From Corynebacterium halotolerans (GTDB lineage: Bacteria > Actinomycetota > Actinomycetes > Mycobacteriales > Mycobacteriaceae), in contig NZ_JVMD01000012.1 of assembly GCF_001056295.1 (NCBI RefSeq), positions 18,807 to 82,806 on the forward strand: DNA of 64,000 nucleotides, given 5' to 3'. The notes beneath the pieces are model-generated. The model did not search any database. It worked only from the letters and a program-made list of their open reading frames with translations, and was not told the DNA's origin. The position numbers were made by a program, and so were the translations under genes. The first letter of the stretch is position 1, and each line of letters opens with the position of its first letter. Of this stretch, positions 48,620 through 57,910 are shown in pieces.

Positions 48620-51124
48620 GTGAGCAAGGATCCTCGAGACAACGCGAGCGGACCCGGTGACCCCGGGTCCGCCGGCGGCGAATGGTGGGACGTCGAGTCC
48701 GCCTCCGGCGCCGGGCGTGACGGGGCGACCGGCGCCACCGGCGCGGGTGCCGCCGGCGCGTCCGGCGAGCACCGCCTCGGACGAAACGCCGGCCGTCGCG
48801 CCGGCGGCCCGTCGAAGGACGATGCCTTCGCCGGGGACGGCAAGTACGCCCCCGATGAATACGGCCCCGATGACTACGACGCGGACGAGTACGACGCCGG
48901 GGACCGCCTCGACGATGACCTGGAGGACGACGGAGACGTGGAGGAAAAGGGCGGCCGCCGCCGGGGCATCTGGGCATGGCTGGGAGTCGCCGCCGTGCTC
49001 ATCATCCTGTTCCCCGTCGCGATCTTCGGCATCGCCTACATGGCGACCGACGTCCCGGAGCCCGAAGATCTGCGCAACGACCAGATCGCGGTGATCTACG
49101 ACAAGACCGGCGACAACGAGATCGCCCGCATCGTTCCGGAGGCCGGCAATCGCCGTGCCGTGAACCTGCAGGACGTGCCGTCGGTCGTCCGCAACGCGGT
49201 GCTCGCCGCGGAGGACCGCGAGTTCTACACGAACCCCGGCTTCTCGCTGAGCGGCTACGCGCGCGCCGCGTGGGGCGTCGTCACCGGCAACCCCTCCGCG
49301 GGCGGCGGTTCGACGATCACCCAGCAGTACGTCAAGAACGCCGTCGTCGGCAACGAGCGCACCGTCACCCGAAAGGCCAAGGAACTGGTCATGTCGGCGA
49401 AGATGGCGCGCGAATGGTCGAAGGACGAGATCCTCGAGGCGTACCTGAACACCATCTACTTCGGCCGCAACGGCTACGGCATCGCCGCGGCCGCCGAGGC
49501 GTACTTCGGCAAGAAGGTCGAGGACCTCACCGCCGCCGACGCCGCCGTGCTCGCCGCGTCCATCCAGCGCCCGTCGGCGCTGGACCCGTGGACGAACCGC
49601 GCCGAGGCCGAGCAGCGCTGGAACTACGTGCTGGACGGCATGGTCGACATGGGCGTGCTCACCCAGGCCGACCGCAACGCCCAGACGTACCCCGAGACGC
49701 TCGATCCCGCGCTGGTCCCGCAGCAGGCGCCGGAGCCCGGCCCCGCCGCGATGATCAAGTCGCAGGTCCTCGCCGAGCTCGACCGCGAGGGCATCACCGA
49801 GCAGGAGGTCAACACCCTCGGCCTGCGCGTGACCACCACCATCGACCCGGAGGCCCAGAAGGCGGCGCTCAACGCGGTGGACAACTACATGTTCTCCGAC
49901 GACCTGCGCGCCGCGATCGTCTCGGTCGAGCCGAAGACCGGCGCCGTCCGCGCCTACTACGGAGGCAACGACCCGAACGGCTGGGATTACGCCAACTCGG
50001 GCCTGCAGACCGGTTCGACGTTCAAGATCTTCGCGCTCGCCGCGGCCCTGGACCAGGACATCCCGCTGTCGGCGCAGTACTCGTCGGCGCCGGTCCAGTC
50101 CGGTCCGGTGACCATGCAGAACGCCGGCGGCGCGTCCTGCGGCGTCTGCCCGATCTCCGAGTCGCTGAAGCAGTCGCTGAACACGCCGTTCATCCGCCTG
50201 CAGCGCGACCTGGCCAACGGCCCGACGGACACCGCCAAGATGGCGCACCGCCTGGGCGTCGCGGAGTCCCTGCCGGGCATCGAGCGCACCCTGGTCGAGG
50301 AAAACGGCCAGTCGCTCGACGGCATCGCCCTGGGCCAGTACCAGAGCCGCCCGATCGACATGGCGGTCGGCCTGGGCACCCTGGCCAACGACGGCGTCTA
50401 CCAGCAGACCCACTTCGTGGAGAAGGTCGAGACCGTCAACGGCGAGGTGCTCTTCGAGCGCGAGAAGAAGGACGGCGAGCGCCGGGTCTCGGAGGCCGTG
50501 GCCACCAACGTCATCGACGCGATGAAGCCCATCGCCTCGTTCAACAACCACGCCCTGGCGGGCGGCCGCCCGTCGGCCGCCAAGACCGGCACCACCCAGC
50601 TGGGCGACACCGGCCTGAACAAGGACGCGTGGATGATCGGCGCGACGCCGCAGCTGTCCACCGCCGTGTGGGTGGGCAACGTCGACGGCTCCGCCCTGTA
50701 CAACGCCTACGGCGGCGTGATGTGGGGCGCGAACACCCCGTCGGATCTGTGGAAATTCACCATGGATAACGCGCTGGTGAACCAGAACTGGGAGAACTTC
50801 TCGCAGCCCAAGCCCGTCAACGGCGTCGCCGGTGCGCCGGCGTGGAGCGGAAACGCCCCGCCGGCCGGTCCGGGCCGGGACGAGAACTCGAACGAGGAGA
50901 GCTCCGAGGAGTCCTCGCCGGCTCTGCCCGAACTCCCCGAGATCCCGCCGCCGGGCGGTGGAATCGGTGATCTGCTCCCTTTCCCCCGCCCTGGTGACGG
51001 AGGCGGACCGGGCGGTGGCGGCGGAGGCGGCAACGGCGGCGGCGGAGGCGGCGGCGGGGGCAACGAGCCCGTGCCGCAGCCCGCGCCCGGCCCCGCTCCC
51101 GAACCGGCCCCCGGAAACAACTGA
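48620..51124 (+). CDS. ponA: Class A penicillin-binding protein (bifunctional glycosyltransferase/transpeptidase)
   Basis: The 834-residue enzyme polymerises and crosslinks peptidoglycan. It has a long acidic cytoplasmic N-terminus (about 115 residues) and one membrane anchor (IWAWLGVAAVLIILFPVAIF). The GT51 domain includes AAEDREFYTNPGFSLSGY and GGGSTITQQYVKN. The transpeptidase domain has SxxK in TGSTFKIFALAAAL, SxN in SLKQSLNTP and KTG in AAKTGTTQLG. The tail is Pro/Gly-rich. It corresponds to PonA1 of mycobacteria. The start is GTG after GGAGAG. A hairpin terminator follows. Confidence 0.96.
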   Translation: MSKDPRDNASGPGDPGSAGGEWWDVESASGAGRDGATGATGAGAAGASGEHRLGRNAGRRAGGPSKDDAFAGDGKYAPDEYGPDDYDADEYDAGDRLDDDLEDDGDVEEKGGRRRGIWAWLGVAAVLIILFPVAIFGIAYMATDVPEPEDLRNDQIAVIYDKTGDNEIARIVPEAGNRRAVNLQDVPSVVRNAVLAAEDREFYTNPGFSLSGYARAAWGVVTGNPSAGGGSTITQQYVKNAVVGNERTVTRKAKELVMSAKMAREWSKDEILEAYLNTIYFGRNGYGIAAAAEAYFGKKVEDLTAADAAVLAASIQRPSALDPWTNRAEAEQRWNYVLDGMVDMGVLTQADRNAQTYPETLDPALVPQQAPEPGPAAMIKSQVLAELDREGITEQEVNTLGLRVTTTIDPEAQKAALNAVDNYMFSDDLRAAIVSVEPKTGAVRAYYGGNDPNGWDYANSGLQTGSTFKIFALAAALDQDIPLSAQYSSAPVQSGPVTMQNAGGASCGVCPISESLKQSLNTPFIRLQRDLANGPTDTAKMAHRLGVAESLPGIERTLVEENGQSLDGIALGQYQSRPIDMAVGLGTLANDGVYQQTHFVEKVETVNGEVLFEREKKDGERRVSEAVATNVIDAMKPIASFNNHALAGGRPSAAKTGTTQLGDTGLNKDAWMIGATPQLSTAVWVGNVDGSALYNAYGGVMWGANTPSDLWKFTMDNALVNQNWENFSQPKPVNGVAGAPAWSGNAPPAGPGRDENSNEESSEESSPALPELPEIPPPGGGIGDLLPFPRPGDGGGPGGGGGGGNGGGGGGGGGNEPVPQPAPGPAPEPAPGNN

Positions 51125-51170
51125 CCCGCTGTACCGAGCCACACCCGGGACGGACTGAACCGACCCGGGG

Positions 51171-51202
51171 AAGGGCCGCCGGAAATGTCGCCGGCGGCCC
51201 TT
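51171..51202 (+). terminator. Hairpin terminator after ponA
   Basis: A perfect 12-bp stem, AAGGGCCGCCGG / CCGGCGGCCCTT, with an 8-base loop lies 46 bp past the ponA stop. The T-run is weak. Confidence 0.7.
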
Positions 51203-51275
51203 CGACATTCATTGGGGCCGCCGACCGGCGGCCGGCACTTACCCGGCCCGACCGACGGGCCGACGACACGAACGG

Positions 51276-51473
51276 GTGGATGAATTGAGCGGCATGCTGA
51301 TCCTCACGATGGCGAGCGTCTTCGCGGGATTCCTTCTCTTCGGCGCTGCCTTCTACGGCTTCATGTACAAGTGGCCGCAGAGCCGCGTGTGGGGGCTGGT
51401 GATCGGCGCATTCTTCTTGGCGACGATCGTCCCCGTGATCATCGCGCTCTTCCACGCGGCGACGGGAGAGTGA
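51276..51473 (+). CDS. Small two-helix membrane protein
   Basis: The 65-residue product has two hydrophobic helices (LILTMASVFAGFLLFGAAFY and VWGLVIGAFFLATIVPVIIA) joined by the basic turn MYKWPQSR. I do not recognise a family; small proteins of this kind occur between ponA and rpsF in related genomes. The start is GTG (DELSGM) without a strong ribosome site, and an internal ATG at 51294 is possible. It may be an artefact, but the helix pattern and good codon use make it credible. Confidence 0.55.
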   Translation: MDELSGMLILTMASVFAGFLLFGAAFYGFMYKWPQSRVWGLVIGAFFLATIVPVIIALFHAATGE

Positions 51474-51522
51474 TCGGGCGCCGCTGCGGTCGCGGCGGGT
51501 CGGGCGGTTGCGCGCCGCCCGT

Positions 51523-51641
51523 CGCAAAGCAGCGGCTGTCGTAAAGCACCGGCTCCCGTAAAGCGCCGGCCCCCGCAGAGAGCCAACCCCCGCATGGCGC
51601 CGGCCTCCGCAGAGCACCGGCGCCGCATGGCCCCCGGCCCC
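51523..51641. repeat. 17-bp imperfect tandem repeat, seven units
   Basis: Units start at 51523, 51540, 51557, 51574, 51591, 51608 and 51624, with a consensus near CGYARAGCRCCGGCYCC. The first units contain the recurrent 11-mer (CGTCGCAAAGC at 51520), so the array may have grown by duplication of a copy of that word. Confidence 0.7.
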
Positions 51642-51667
51642 GCACGAGCGATTATGTGCGGGGCTTT
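51637..51667 (+). terminator. Hairpin with short T-run upstream of the rpsF promoter
   Basis: A 9-bp stem, GCCCCGCAC / GTGCGGGGC, with a 10-base loop is followed by TTT. It would insulate rpsF from the upstream gene. Confidence 0.65.
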
Positions 51668-51828
51668 CCCATGGGCTACCCTGACCAGGTTGCCTGACGC
51701 AACGACCCTCCTGCCACGCGGAGGTCGGATGCGGCGAGCACCGCGGACAGACCCGCGGCGCCTCCCTCCGTCGAACGCTCCCCGTGGCCGAAACACGAAG
51801 AACTAGACCATAGGAGGTGATGAGGTCC

Positions 51829-52116
51829 GTGCGTCACTACGAAGTCATGATCATCCTCGATCCGTCGCTGGATGAACGCACCGTCGGCCCGTCCCTGGAG
51901 AAGTACCTCGACATCGTCCGCAAGGAAAAGGGCGAGGTCGAGAAGGTGGACATCTGGGGCAAGCGCCACCTGGCGTACCCCATCGAGAAGAAGGAAGAGG
52001 GCATCTACGTCGTCCTCGACCTCAAGTGCGAGCCGGCCGCCGTGCTGGAGCTCGACCGTCGTCTCAACCTGAACGACTCCATCCTGCGCACCAAGGTGCT
52101 GCGGGGCGATCGCTAG
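51829..52116 (+). CDS. rpsF: 30S ribosomal protein S6
   Basis: The 95-residue protein starts (GTG) [19 protein letters not shown] and contains [20 protein letters not shown] and [14 protein letters not shown], the normal S6 sequence. The GTG was chosen over upstream in-frame codons because it gives the family start; AGGAGGT lies 9 bases before it. It heads the rpsF-ssb-rplI operon. Confidence 0.96.
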   Translation: MRHYEVMIILDPSLDERTVGPSLEKYLDIVRKEKGEVEKVDIWGKRHLAYPIEKKEEGIYVVLDLKCEPAAVLELDRRLNLNDSILRTKVLRGDR

Positions 52117-52215
52117 TTTTCCCGCCGGGCCCTCCGGGGTCCGCACGGGACCGTAGGATGGCGGGCGTAAAAGCCAGTCACCGATGAACATCGCCCAATC
52201 CGAAGAGGAGCGAAC

Positions 52216-52812
52216 ATGGCACAGGGAGAGACCCCCATCACGCTGGTCGGCAACGTCGTCGCCGATCCGGAGCTGCGCTACACCCCGTCGGGTGCGGCCG
52301 TGGCCAACTTCCGCGTGGCGTCCACGCCGCGCGCCTTCAACCGCGACTCGGGCCAGTGGGAGGACCAGGAAGCTCTGTTCCTGACCTGCAACATCTGGCG
52401 CGAAGCGGCGGAGAACGTGATGGAGACCCTGAGCAAGGGCATGCGCGTCATCGTGCAGGGCCGTTTGCGCCAGCGGAGCTACGAGACCCGCGAGGGCGAG
52501 CGCCGCACGGTCTACGAGATCGAGGTCGACGAAGTCGGCCCGTCCCTCAAGTTCGCTTCGGCCCAGGTCACCCGCAACCCCCGCTCCGGCGGCCAGGGCG
52601 GCGGCGGAGGCCAGGGCTTCGGCGGCGGCAACCAGGGTGGACGCGGCTTCGGCGGCGGAAACCAGGGCGGCGGCCAGAACCAGGGCAATTTCGGCGGCCA
52701 GGGCGGCCGCGGAGGAAACCAGGGCTTCGGCGGCGGACAGCCGGCCGAGGACCCGTGGAACTCCGCTCCCCAGTCCGGCGACTTCGGTGGCGGCGACGAG
52801 CCGCCGTTCTGA
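52216..52812 (+). CDS. ssb: Single-stranded DNA-binding protein
   Basis: SSB coats single-stranded DNA during replication. The 198-residue protein has the OB fold ([54 protein letters not shown]) followed by a Gly/Gln/Asn-rich linker. The acidic tip GGGDEPPF recruits partner proteins. GAGGAG precedes the ATG. It lies between rpsF and rplI; rpsR, which follows ssb in mycobacteria, is absent. Confidence 0.97.
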   Translation: MAQGETPITLVGNVVADPELRYTPSGAAVANFRVASTPRAFNRDSGQWEDQEALFLTCNIWREAAENVMETLSKGMRVIVQGRLRQRSYETREGERRTVYEIEVDEVGPSLKFASAQVTRNPRSGGQGGGGGQGFGGGNQGGRGFGGGNQGGGQNQGNFGGQGGRGGNQGFGGGQPAEDPWNSAPQSGDFGGGDEPPF

Positions 52813-52872
52813 TCCGGTCCCACGCGATCACACAAATCCGACGTTAGAAATATCCAGCGAAAGGCAGGGATC

Positions 52873-53325
52873 ATGAAGCTGATCCTCACCGCCGCCGTCG
52901 ACAAGCTCGGTGTCCCCGGTGACATCGTCGAGGTCAAGGCCGGCTACGGACGTAACTACCTGCTTCCCCGCGGTCTGGCCATCGTGGCCACCCGTGGTGC
53001 TGAGAAGCAGATCGAGGGCATTCGCCGTGCTCAGGAGGCCCGTGAGATCCGGGACCTCGACCACGCTCGCGAGGTCAAGGACAAGCTCGACGCGCTCGAG
53101 AACGTTTCCGTCGCCGTGAAGGCGTCCGAGACGGGCAAGCTGTTCGGTTCGGTCACCGCCGCCGACGTCGCGGACGCGGTCCGCAAGGCGTCCGGCCAGG
53201 CCATCGACAAGCGCGCCGTGCAGCTCTCCGCCGGCCAGATCAAGGCCACCGGCAAGCACACCGTTGACATCGCGCTGCACCCGCAGATCACCGCGCATGT
53301 TTCCGTGGAGGTCGTCGCCGCCTAA
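52873..53325 (+). CDS. rplI: 50S ribosomal protein L9
   Basis: The 150-residue protein starts [20 protein letters not shown] and has [20 protein letters not shown], the rRNA-binding N-domain. A connecting helix and a C-domain ending [15 protein letters not shown] follow. GGCAGGGA lies before the ATG. A GC-rich hairpin follows the gene. Confidence 0.96.
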   Translation: MKLILTAAVDKLGVPGDIVEVKAGYGRNYLLPRGLAIVATRGAEKQIEGIRRAQEAREIRDLDHAREVKDKLDALENVSVAVKASETGKLFGSVTAADVADAVRKASGQAIDKRAVQLSAGQIKATGKHTVDIALHPQITAHVSVEVVAA

Positions 53326-53380
53326 ACCGCGGCCCATGACGGCGGCCGGTCACACCGGCCCAATGACAACAGCGCACCCC

Positions 53381-53408
53381 GGCCCCTCCCGATCCCTCGG
53401 GAGGGGCC
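53381..53408 (+). terminator. Hairpin after rplI
   Basis: An 11-bp perfect stem, GGCCCCTCCCG / CGGGAGGGGCC, with a 6-base loop lies 55 bp after the rplI stop. Only short T-rich bases follow. Confidence 0.7.
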
Positions 53409-53781
53409 GGAGGTGTCTCTCGGGTGCGCCGGCGGGGGCCCAACCTTCGAGTCGCGCTTGAACATGAGGGGGGAGGGGTTGCGGGAGGGGGTTGCCGGGC
53501 TTGTGGAAAAACTGTTGGGGAGTTTCCGCAGGACACCACCGTCAGCCCGCCCGAAAGTGAACCGCAGATGAGGTCCGGGTGGCGCGCAGGGGGTCCGAAT
53601 GTCGCCCGTTGGCTACCCCCGCCGCCGGACATTTTCTCGGAATAGGTTCGTGACCAGCGGAAATACTGGTTTGTGCTGGTCATCGGGTTCGGTGTCGCGT
53701 GGGGCTTCGGAGTTGCTCCACATAATCTCCTGGGCATTCATGTTTCGTTCACACTTCGTCCCCAGATCCATCCACAGCTCC

Positions 53782-53790
53782 TGTGGATAA
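53782..53790 (-). promoter_or_regulatory. Perfect DnaA box upstream of dnaB
   Basis: TGTGGATAA is the exact complement of TTATCCACA. It sits 155 bp before the dnaB start, close to a second degenerate box, and could let DnaA influence helicase expression. Confidence 0.6.
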
Positions 53791-53936
53791 CTCTGTGGGG
53801 AACCGCACCCGGGCGGCGCGTTCGAACGCCCGCGGATGAGGTTCCGATCCGGGCCGCGGGGTAGCCTGTGGCGGAACCTGGACCCGGGTCAGCCGGACCC
53901 GCGGGACGACAGCTCACGGAAGGGAAGGCGGCGGAC

Positions 53937-55469
53937 ATGAGCCAGCCACGGGAACCGATGGAGGGCGCGGCATTTGCGGCGTCGTACGACGACGTGCCCC
54001 CGCCCCCGGAGTCCGGGAGCTTCGACGGCGGATACTCGGGCGCCGGGCCGTCGGAAAGCGGGGGAGGCGCGGGAGGCTTCAACCGCAGGAGCCGCGGCAA
54101 CGGCGACCGGTTGCGCGGCGAGCAGGTTTCGCGGGGAGTCGATTTCGGCCGCCAGCCGCCGCACAACATCGAGGCGGAGCAGGGCGTCCTGGGCGGCATG
54201 CTGCTGAGCCCCACCGTCATCGCCGACGTCTACGAGCTGCTCAAGCCGGAGGACTTCTACCGGCCCGCGCACCAGGCCATCTACGAGGCGATCCTCCATC
54301 TTTACGGCGAATCGTCGGAAGTGGACCCGATTCTGGTGGCCGGGCGCCTGGACCGGCTGGGAGACCTCGAGCGCGTCGGCGGGGCGCCGTACCTGCACAC
54401 GCTCGTGGCGATGGTGCCCACCGCGGCGAACGCGCACTACTACGCGAAGATCGTCGCAGAGAAGGCCACCATCCGCCGCTTGGTCGAGGCCGGCACGCAG
54501 ATCGTGCAGCTGGGGTACGCCGGGGCGGAGGACTCGGAGCCGGAGGTGCTCGTCGACCAGGCGCAGCAGATCGTCTTCGGCGTCGGCCGCGACTCGGAGA
54601 AGGCGGACTACTCGTCGATGTCCGAGCTCATGGACCCGGCGCTGGAGGAGATCGACCTGATCTCGCAGCAGGGCGGCCTGGCGCAGGGCGTGCCCACCGG
54701 TTTCCACCGCTTGGACGAACTGACCAACGGCCTGCACGGCGGGCAGATGATCATCATCGCGGCGCGTCCCGGCGTCGGAAAGTCGACCATCGCCCTGGAC
54801 TTCATGCGGTCGGCGTCCATCCAGCACGGCAAGACCAGCGTGATCTTCTCGCTGGAAATGTCGAAGATCGAGATCATGATGCGCCTGCTGTCGGCGGAGA
54901 CGGAGATCGACCTGTCCAAGCTGCGCTCCGGAAACATGGAGCCGGGCGACTGGAACAAGCTCGTGGAGCGCACGGAGCAGATCCGCGAGGCGCCGCTGTT
55001 CATCGACGACTCGCCGAACCTGACCATGATGGAGATCCGCGCGAAGGCCCGGCAGCTGAAGCAGAAGCACGACCTCGACCTGATCGTGCTCGACTACCTG
55101 CAGCTGATGTCCTCCGGCAAGCGCGTCGAATCCCGCCAGCAGGAGGTCTCGGAGTTCTCGCGCCAGCTGAAGCTGCTGGCCAAGGAGCTCGACGTGCCGC
55201 TGATCGCCATCTCGCAGCTCAACCGCGGGCCGGAAGCGCGCACGGACAAGAAGCCCCAGGTCGCCGACCTCCGCGAATCGGGTTCGCTCGAGCAGGACGC
55301 CGACATGGTCATGCTGCTCTACCGCCCCGACTCCCAGGAGCTCGAGCACGAGCGGGCCGGCGAGTCCGACATCATCCTGGCCAAGCACCGCGGCGGCCCG
55401 ATCGGCACCGTCACCGTGGCCAACCAGCTGCGGTACTCGCGCTTCGTCAACATGGCCCACGAGCACTAG
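53937..55469 (+). CDS. dnaB: Replicative DNA helicase DnaB
   Basis: This is the hexameric helicase of the replication fork. The 510-residue protein has a disordered Gly/Ser-rich N-terminus (about 70 residues) and then the N-terminal domain beginning PPHNIEAEQGVLGGMLLSPT. The RecA-like C-domain has Walker A in AARPGVGKSTIALDF, LIVLDYLQLMSSGKR, and the arginine-finger region QLNRGPEARTDKKPQVADLR. No intein is present, unlike some mycobacterial DnaB genes. The ATG (MSQPREP) was chosen because GGAAGGGAAGG precedes it; an upstream GTG would add 23 residues but overlaps the -10. Confidence 0.96.
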   Translation: MSQPREPMEGAAFAASYDDVPPPPESGSFDGGYSGAGPSESGGGAGGFNRRSRGNGDRLRGEQVSRGVDFGRQPPHNIEAEQGVLGGMLLSPTVIADVYELLKPEDFYRPAHQAIYEAILHLYGESSEVDPILVAGRLDRLGDLERVGGAPYLHTLVAMVPTAANAHYYAKIVAEKATIRRLVEAGTQIVQLGYAGAEDSEPEVLVDQAQQIVFGVGRDSEKADYSSMSELMDPALEEIDLISQQGGLAQGVPTGFHRLDELTNGLHGGQMIIIAARPGVGKSTIALDFMRSASIQHGKTSVIFSLEMSKIEIMMRLLSAETEIDLSKLRSGNMEPGDWNKLVERTEQIREAPLFIDDSPNLTMMEIRAKARQLKQKHDLDLIVLDYLQLMSSGKRVESRQQEVSEFSRQLKLLAKELDVPLIAISQLNRGPEARTDKKPQVADLRESGSLEQDADMVMLLYRPDSQELEHERAGESDIILAKHRGGPIGTVTVANQLRYSRFVNMAHEH

Positions 55470-55656
55470 GGGGCCGGGGAGGGGCAGGCTCACGCGGTTC
55501 GGTCACATTCGCACCGTGGGGGTGTTCCCCGTCACCTGGGCTTTCCAGTCCAGGTCAGCAGGGGTAAACTGCCTTACCCGCGGCCACGGGCGCATTTTTG
55601 CGTGCCAAAAACGCCCCCGGACGGGGCCGCGGACGGTGAATGAACGGGAGGATTCT

Positions 55657-56859
55657 TTGGCGGGAACCGTAGCTGCCAACACGGCCGGCGCGTCGGCGAA
55701 CACTCGCCCGCGCGTGGAATGGGTCGATTCGGCGAAGGGGCTGTGCATCCTCCTCGTCGTGCTCGGCCATGCCGTCACGGAGTTGGCCAACCACGGTTAC
55801 TCGACCGGGATCTGGGCCGAGGTGAACTTCATGCTCGGCCCCATCCGCATGCCCCTGTTCTTCCTGCTTTCGGGCCTCTTCGCCGCGAAGGCGCTGTCCG
55901 AGTCCTGGCACAAGCTGGCCAACCGCCGCATCTGGGTGATGGTCTGGCTGTACGTGCTGTGGGTGCCGCTGCGCGACGTCGTGCTGGCGATGCTGCCCGC
56001 GTCCTACGTGACCGAGATGGGCTTCATCGACGCGCCCCGCATCGTCGATCCCTCGAACTGGGGCGCGATGTTCTACAACTCGCTGCACGCCCTGGTCGAG
56101 CCGACGTCGTACCTGTGGTTCCTGTGGGCCCTGGCGCTGTTCGCGATCATCTCGAAGGCCACGCGCCACGTCCCCCCGCTCATCCAGATCGCGGCGGCGG
56201 CGGCCGTCAACGTCGCGGCGCCGTTCGTGGCGGTCAGCTGGTCGTGGGACTTCGTGTCCGAGATGTACGTCTTCTACCTGATGGGCATCTACGGCGCGCC
56301 GTACATCTTCCGCATGGTCGACCGCCGCCCCATCGGATTCCTGGCCGGATCGGTGGCCGCCTACGTGGTGGTCGCGGGGTGGGTCGTCCTCACCTTCCCG
56401 TCGTTCAACGACGGCAACCAGGGCCTCACGCGCCTGTTCCTGTCGACGGCCGGCATCTTCGCGGCCGTCAACGTCATGGCCATGCTGCAGGGCTCGGTGG
56501 TGGTCGAGCCGTTCGAGAAGCTCGGCCGCCGCACGCTGCCGGTGTTCCTGATGCACATCCCGATGCTCGCGATCCTGGGCATCGTCGCCGACCAGTTCTT
56601 CACGCGGGATCCGGGGCTGCCGTGGCAGCCGGTCATCGCCACGGTGACCGCCGCGGCGCTGTGCCTGGGGCTGTACCGTCTGCTCCTGCGCGCGGGCGCC
56701 GGGTGGCTGTTCAAGCGCCCGGATTGGGCGGTTCGCTTGACGACGCCCGCCGTCGCCCCGGCCGTGCCCGCCACCCCCGCTTCCGCCGGGGAACCGGGTC
56801 CGGTCGCGCGGGCCCGCGCCACCGCCGTTCGCGGTGACGGGGAGGGCGGCCGCCGATGA
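55657..56859 (+). CDS. Acyltransferase family 3 membrane protein
   Basis: The 400-residue protein has about ten membrane helices. It starts with the family motif VEWVDSAKGLCILLVVLGHA, followed by IRMPLFFLLSGLFAAKAL. Such proteins transfer acetyl or other acyl groups to sugars or lipids of the envelope; the target is unknown. The TTG start with GGGAGGA close upstream was chosen, and a GTG 21 bases earlier is an alternative. A charged tail ends the protein and carries an 11-mer copy at 56735. It overlaps the next gene by 4 bp. Confidence 0.82.
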   Translation: MAGTVAANTAGASANTRPRVEWVDSAKGLCILLVVLGHAVTELANHGYSTGIWAEVNFMLGPIRMPLFFLLSGLFAAKALSESWHKLANRRIWVMVWLYVLWVPLRDVVLAMLPASYVTEMGFIDAPRIVDPSNWGAMFYNSLHALVEPTSYLWFLWALALFAIISKATRHVPPLIQIAAAAAVNVAAPFVAVSWSWDFVSEMYVFYLMGIYGAPYIFRMVDRRPIGFLAGSVAAYVVVAGWVVLTFPSFNDGNQGLTRLFLSTAGIFAAVNVMAMLQGSVVVEPFEKLGRRTLPVFLMHIPMLAILGIVADQFFTRDPGLPWQPVIATVTAAALCLGLYRLLLRAGAGWLFKRPDWAVRLTTPAVAPAVPATPASAGEPGPVARARATAVRGDGEGGRR

Positions 56860-57710
56860 AGCTCGCGACTCTGCGCATCGATGGTTCGACCCGGGCGGCG
56901 GTGCTGTCCGGGGGTTCGGCCGTGCTGCTGGACGCCTCGTGCGTCGGCGATCTGCTGTCCCGCGAAGGGTGGCGGGAGGAGGCCGACGCCGCCGTCGCCA
57001 CCCTCGACGCCGATCGGCCGGATCCGGAGCGGGTGGTCCCGGAGTCCGCGTGGGCCCTGGCGCCGCTGATCCCGCGCCCGGGCAAGGTCTTCTGCGTCGG
57101 CTTGAACTACGCGGCGCACATCGACGAAATGGGCCACGACCGCCCCGACGTGCCGACGCTGTTCGCGAAGTTCGCCGACGCCCTGGCCGGCCCGCGCGAT
57201 GACCTGATGGTCCACGAAGACGCCGCCGGCGCCCTCGATTACGAGGGCGAGCTGGCCGTCGTCATCGGCGAGACCGCCTACCGCGTGGACGAGGACGAGG
57301 CCGCGGCGCGCATCGCCGGGTACGCCATCCTCGACGACTTCACGCAGCGCGACGCCCAGTACGCCACGCAGCAGTGGCTGCAGGGCAAGACGCTGCAGCG
57401 GACCTCGGCCTTCGGGCCCTGGCTGGCCACGCCCGATGAATTCGACGCCTCGATCGCCCGCGTGCGCACCTGGGTCGACGGCGAACTGCGGCAGGACGCG
57501 CCGATCGCCGACCTGGTGTTCCCGCCCGCCGCGTTGGTGTCCTACATTTCGCGGTTCGTGCAGCTGAACCCGGGCGACGTCATCTCCACCGGGACGCCGG
57601 CGGGGGTCGGCCACGGGATGTCGCCGAAGACGTACCTGCGCGACGGCCAGGAAATCCGCGTCGCCATCGACGGCCTGGGGGAGCAGCGCAACATCCTGCG
57701 GATCCGGTAG
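56856..57710 (+). CDS. Fumarylacetoacetate hydrolase family protein
   Basis: The 284-residue protein has the FAH fold. The segment KVFCVGLNYAAHIDEMGHDR opens the catalytic domain, DYEGELAVVIG supplies metal-binding glutamates and ILDDFTQRDAQ the aspartate. GDVISTGTPAGVGHGMSPKT closes the site. FAHD1-like enzymes hydrolyse or decarboxylate acylpyruvates or oxaloacetate; the substrate is not evident. The ATG overlaps the acyltransferase stop, so the two are co-translated despite no obvious shared pathway. Confidence 0.88.
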   Translation: MKLATLRIDGSTRAAVLSGGSAVLLDASCVGDLLSREGWREEADAAVATLDADRPDPERVVPESAWALAPLIPRPGKVFCVGLNYAAHIDEMGHDRPDVPTLFAKFADALAGPRDDLMVHEDAAGALDYEGELAVVIGETAYRVDEDEAAARIAGYAILDDFTQRDAQYATQQWLQGKTLQRTSAFGPWLATPDEFDASIARVRTWVDGELRQDAPIADLVFPPAALVSYISRFVQLNPGDVISTGTPAGVGHGMSPKTYLRDGQEIRVAIDGLGEQRNILRIR

Positions 57711-57910
57711 CGTCCGGGGCAGGCGCCCGGTCGCGGGTCGCCGAGGCCGTGCCGGAGGCTTCCGCAATCGGGGGTTCCGGACGGGGCGTCGTGAAGCGAA
57801 AAAGCCCCCGGGAATACCCGGAGGGGTTTACGTGTTGTTCGGGGCGTGCCGGGAAGCGGCACCGCGCGGGGAGGTGCCCCGCGGGAACCGATGAAACGAG
57901 GAGCCCCTTC
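57711..57910. promoter_or_regulatory. Intergenic region with hairpins upstream of the second thioredoxin
   Basis: A GC-rich hairpin around 57801-57827 (GCCCCCGGG, AATA, CCCGGAGGGG) may end the upstream transcript. A second stem (CGCGGGG / CCCCGCG) lies about 30 bp before the ATG. One 11-mer copy, CGTCGTGAAGC, is at 57787-57797. Confidence 0.4.

Larger units (their letters stand above)
51474..51828. other. Intergenic region with repeats and rpsF promoter
   Basis: This 355-bp gap holds a 17-bp tandem repeat, a hairpin terminator and a -10 element TACCCT (51677-51682) that should drive rpsF with a leader of about 140 bases. No gene is seen. Confidence 0.6.
53326..53936. promoter_or_regulatory. 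rplI-dnaB intergenic region with DnaA boxes
   Basis: This 611-bp stretch has no supportable gene. It holds a hairpin (53381-53408) and a perfect DnaA box on the minus strand (TGTGGATAA at 53782-53790). A one-mismatch box TGTGGAAAA lies at 53502-53510 and a weaker CCATCCACA at 53768-53776. A -10-like TAGCCT at 53862-53867 is the likely dnaB promoter. Confidence 0.6.

Noticed and set aside
53937..55469. Intein in DnaB
   Set aside because: The Walker A and downstream motifs are continuous and the length is normal.
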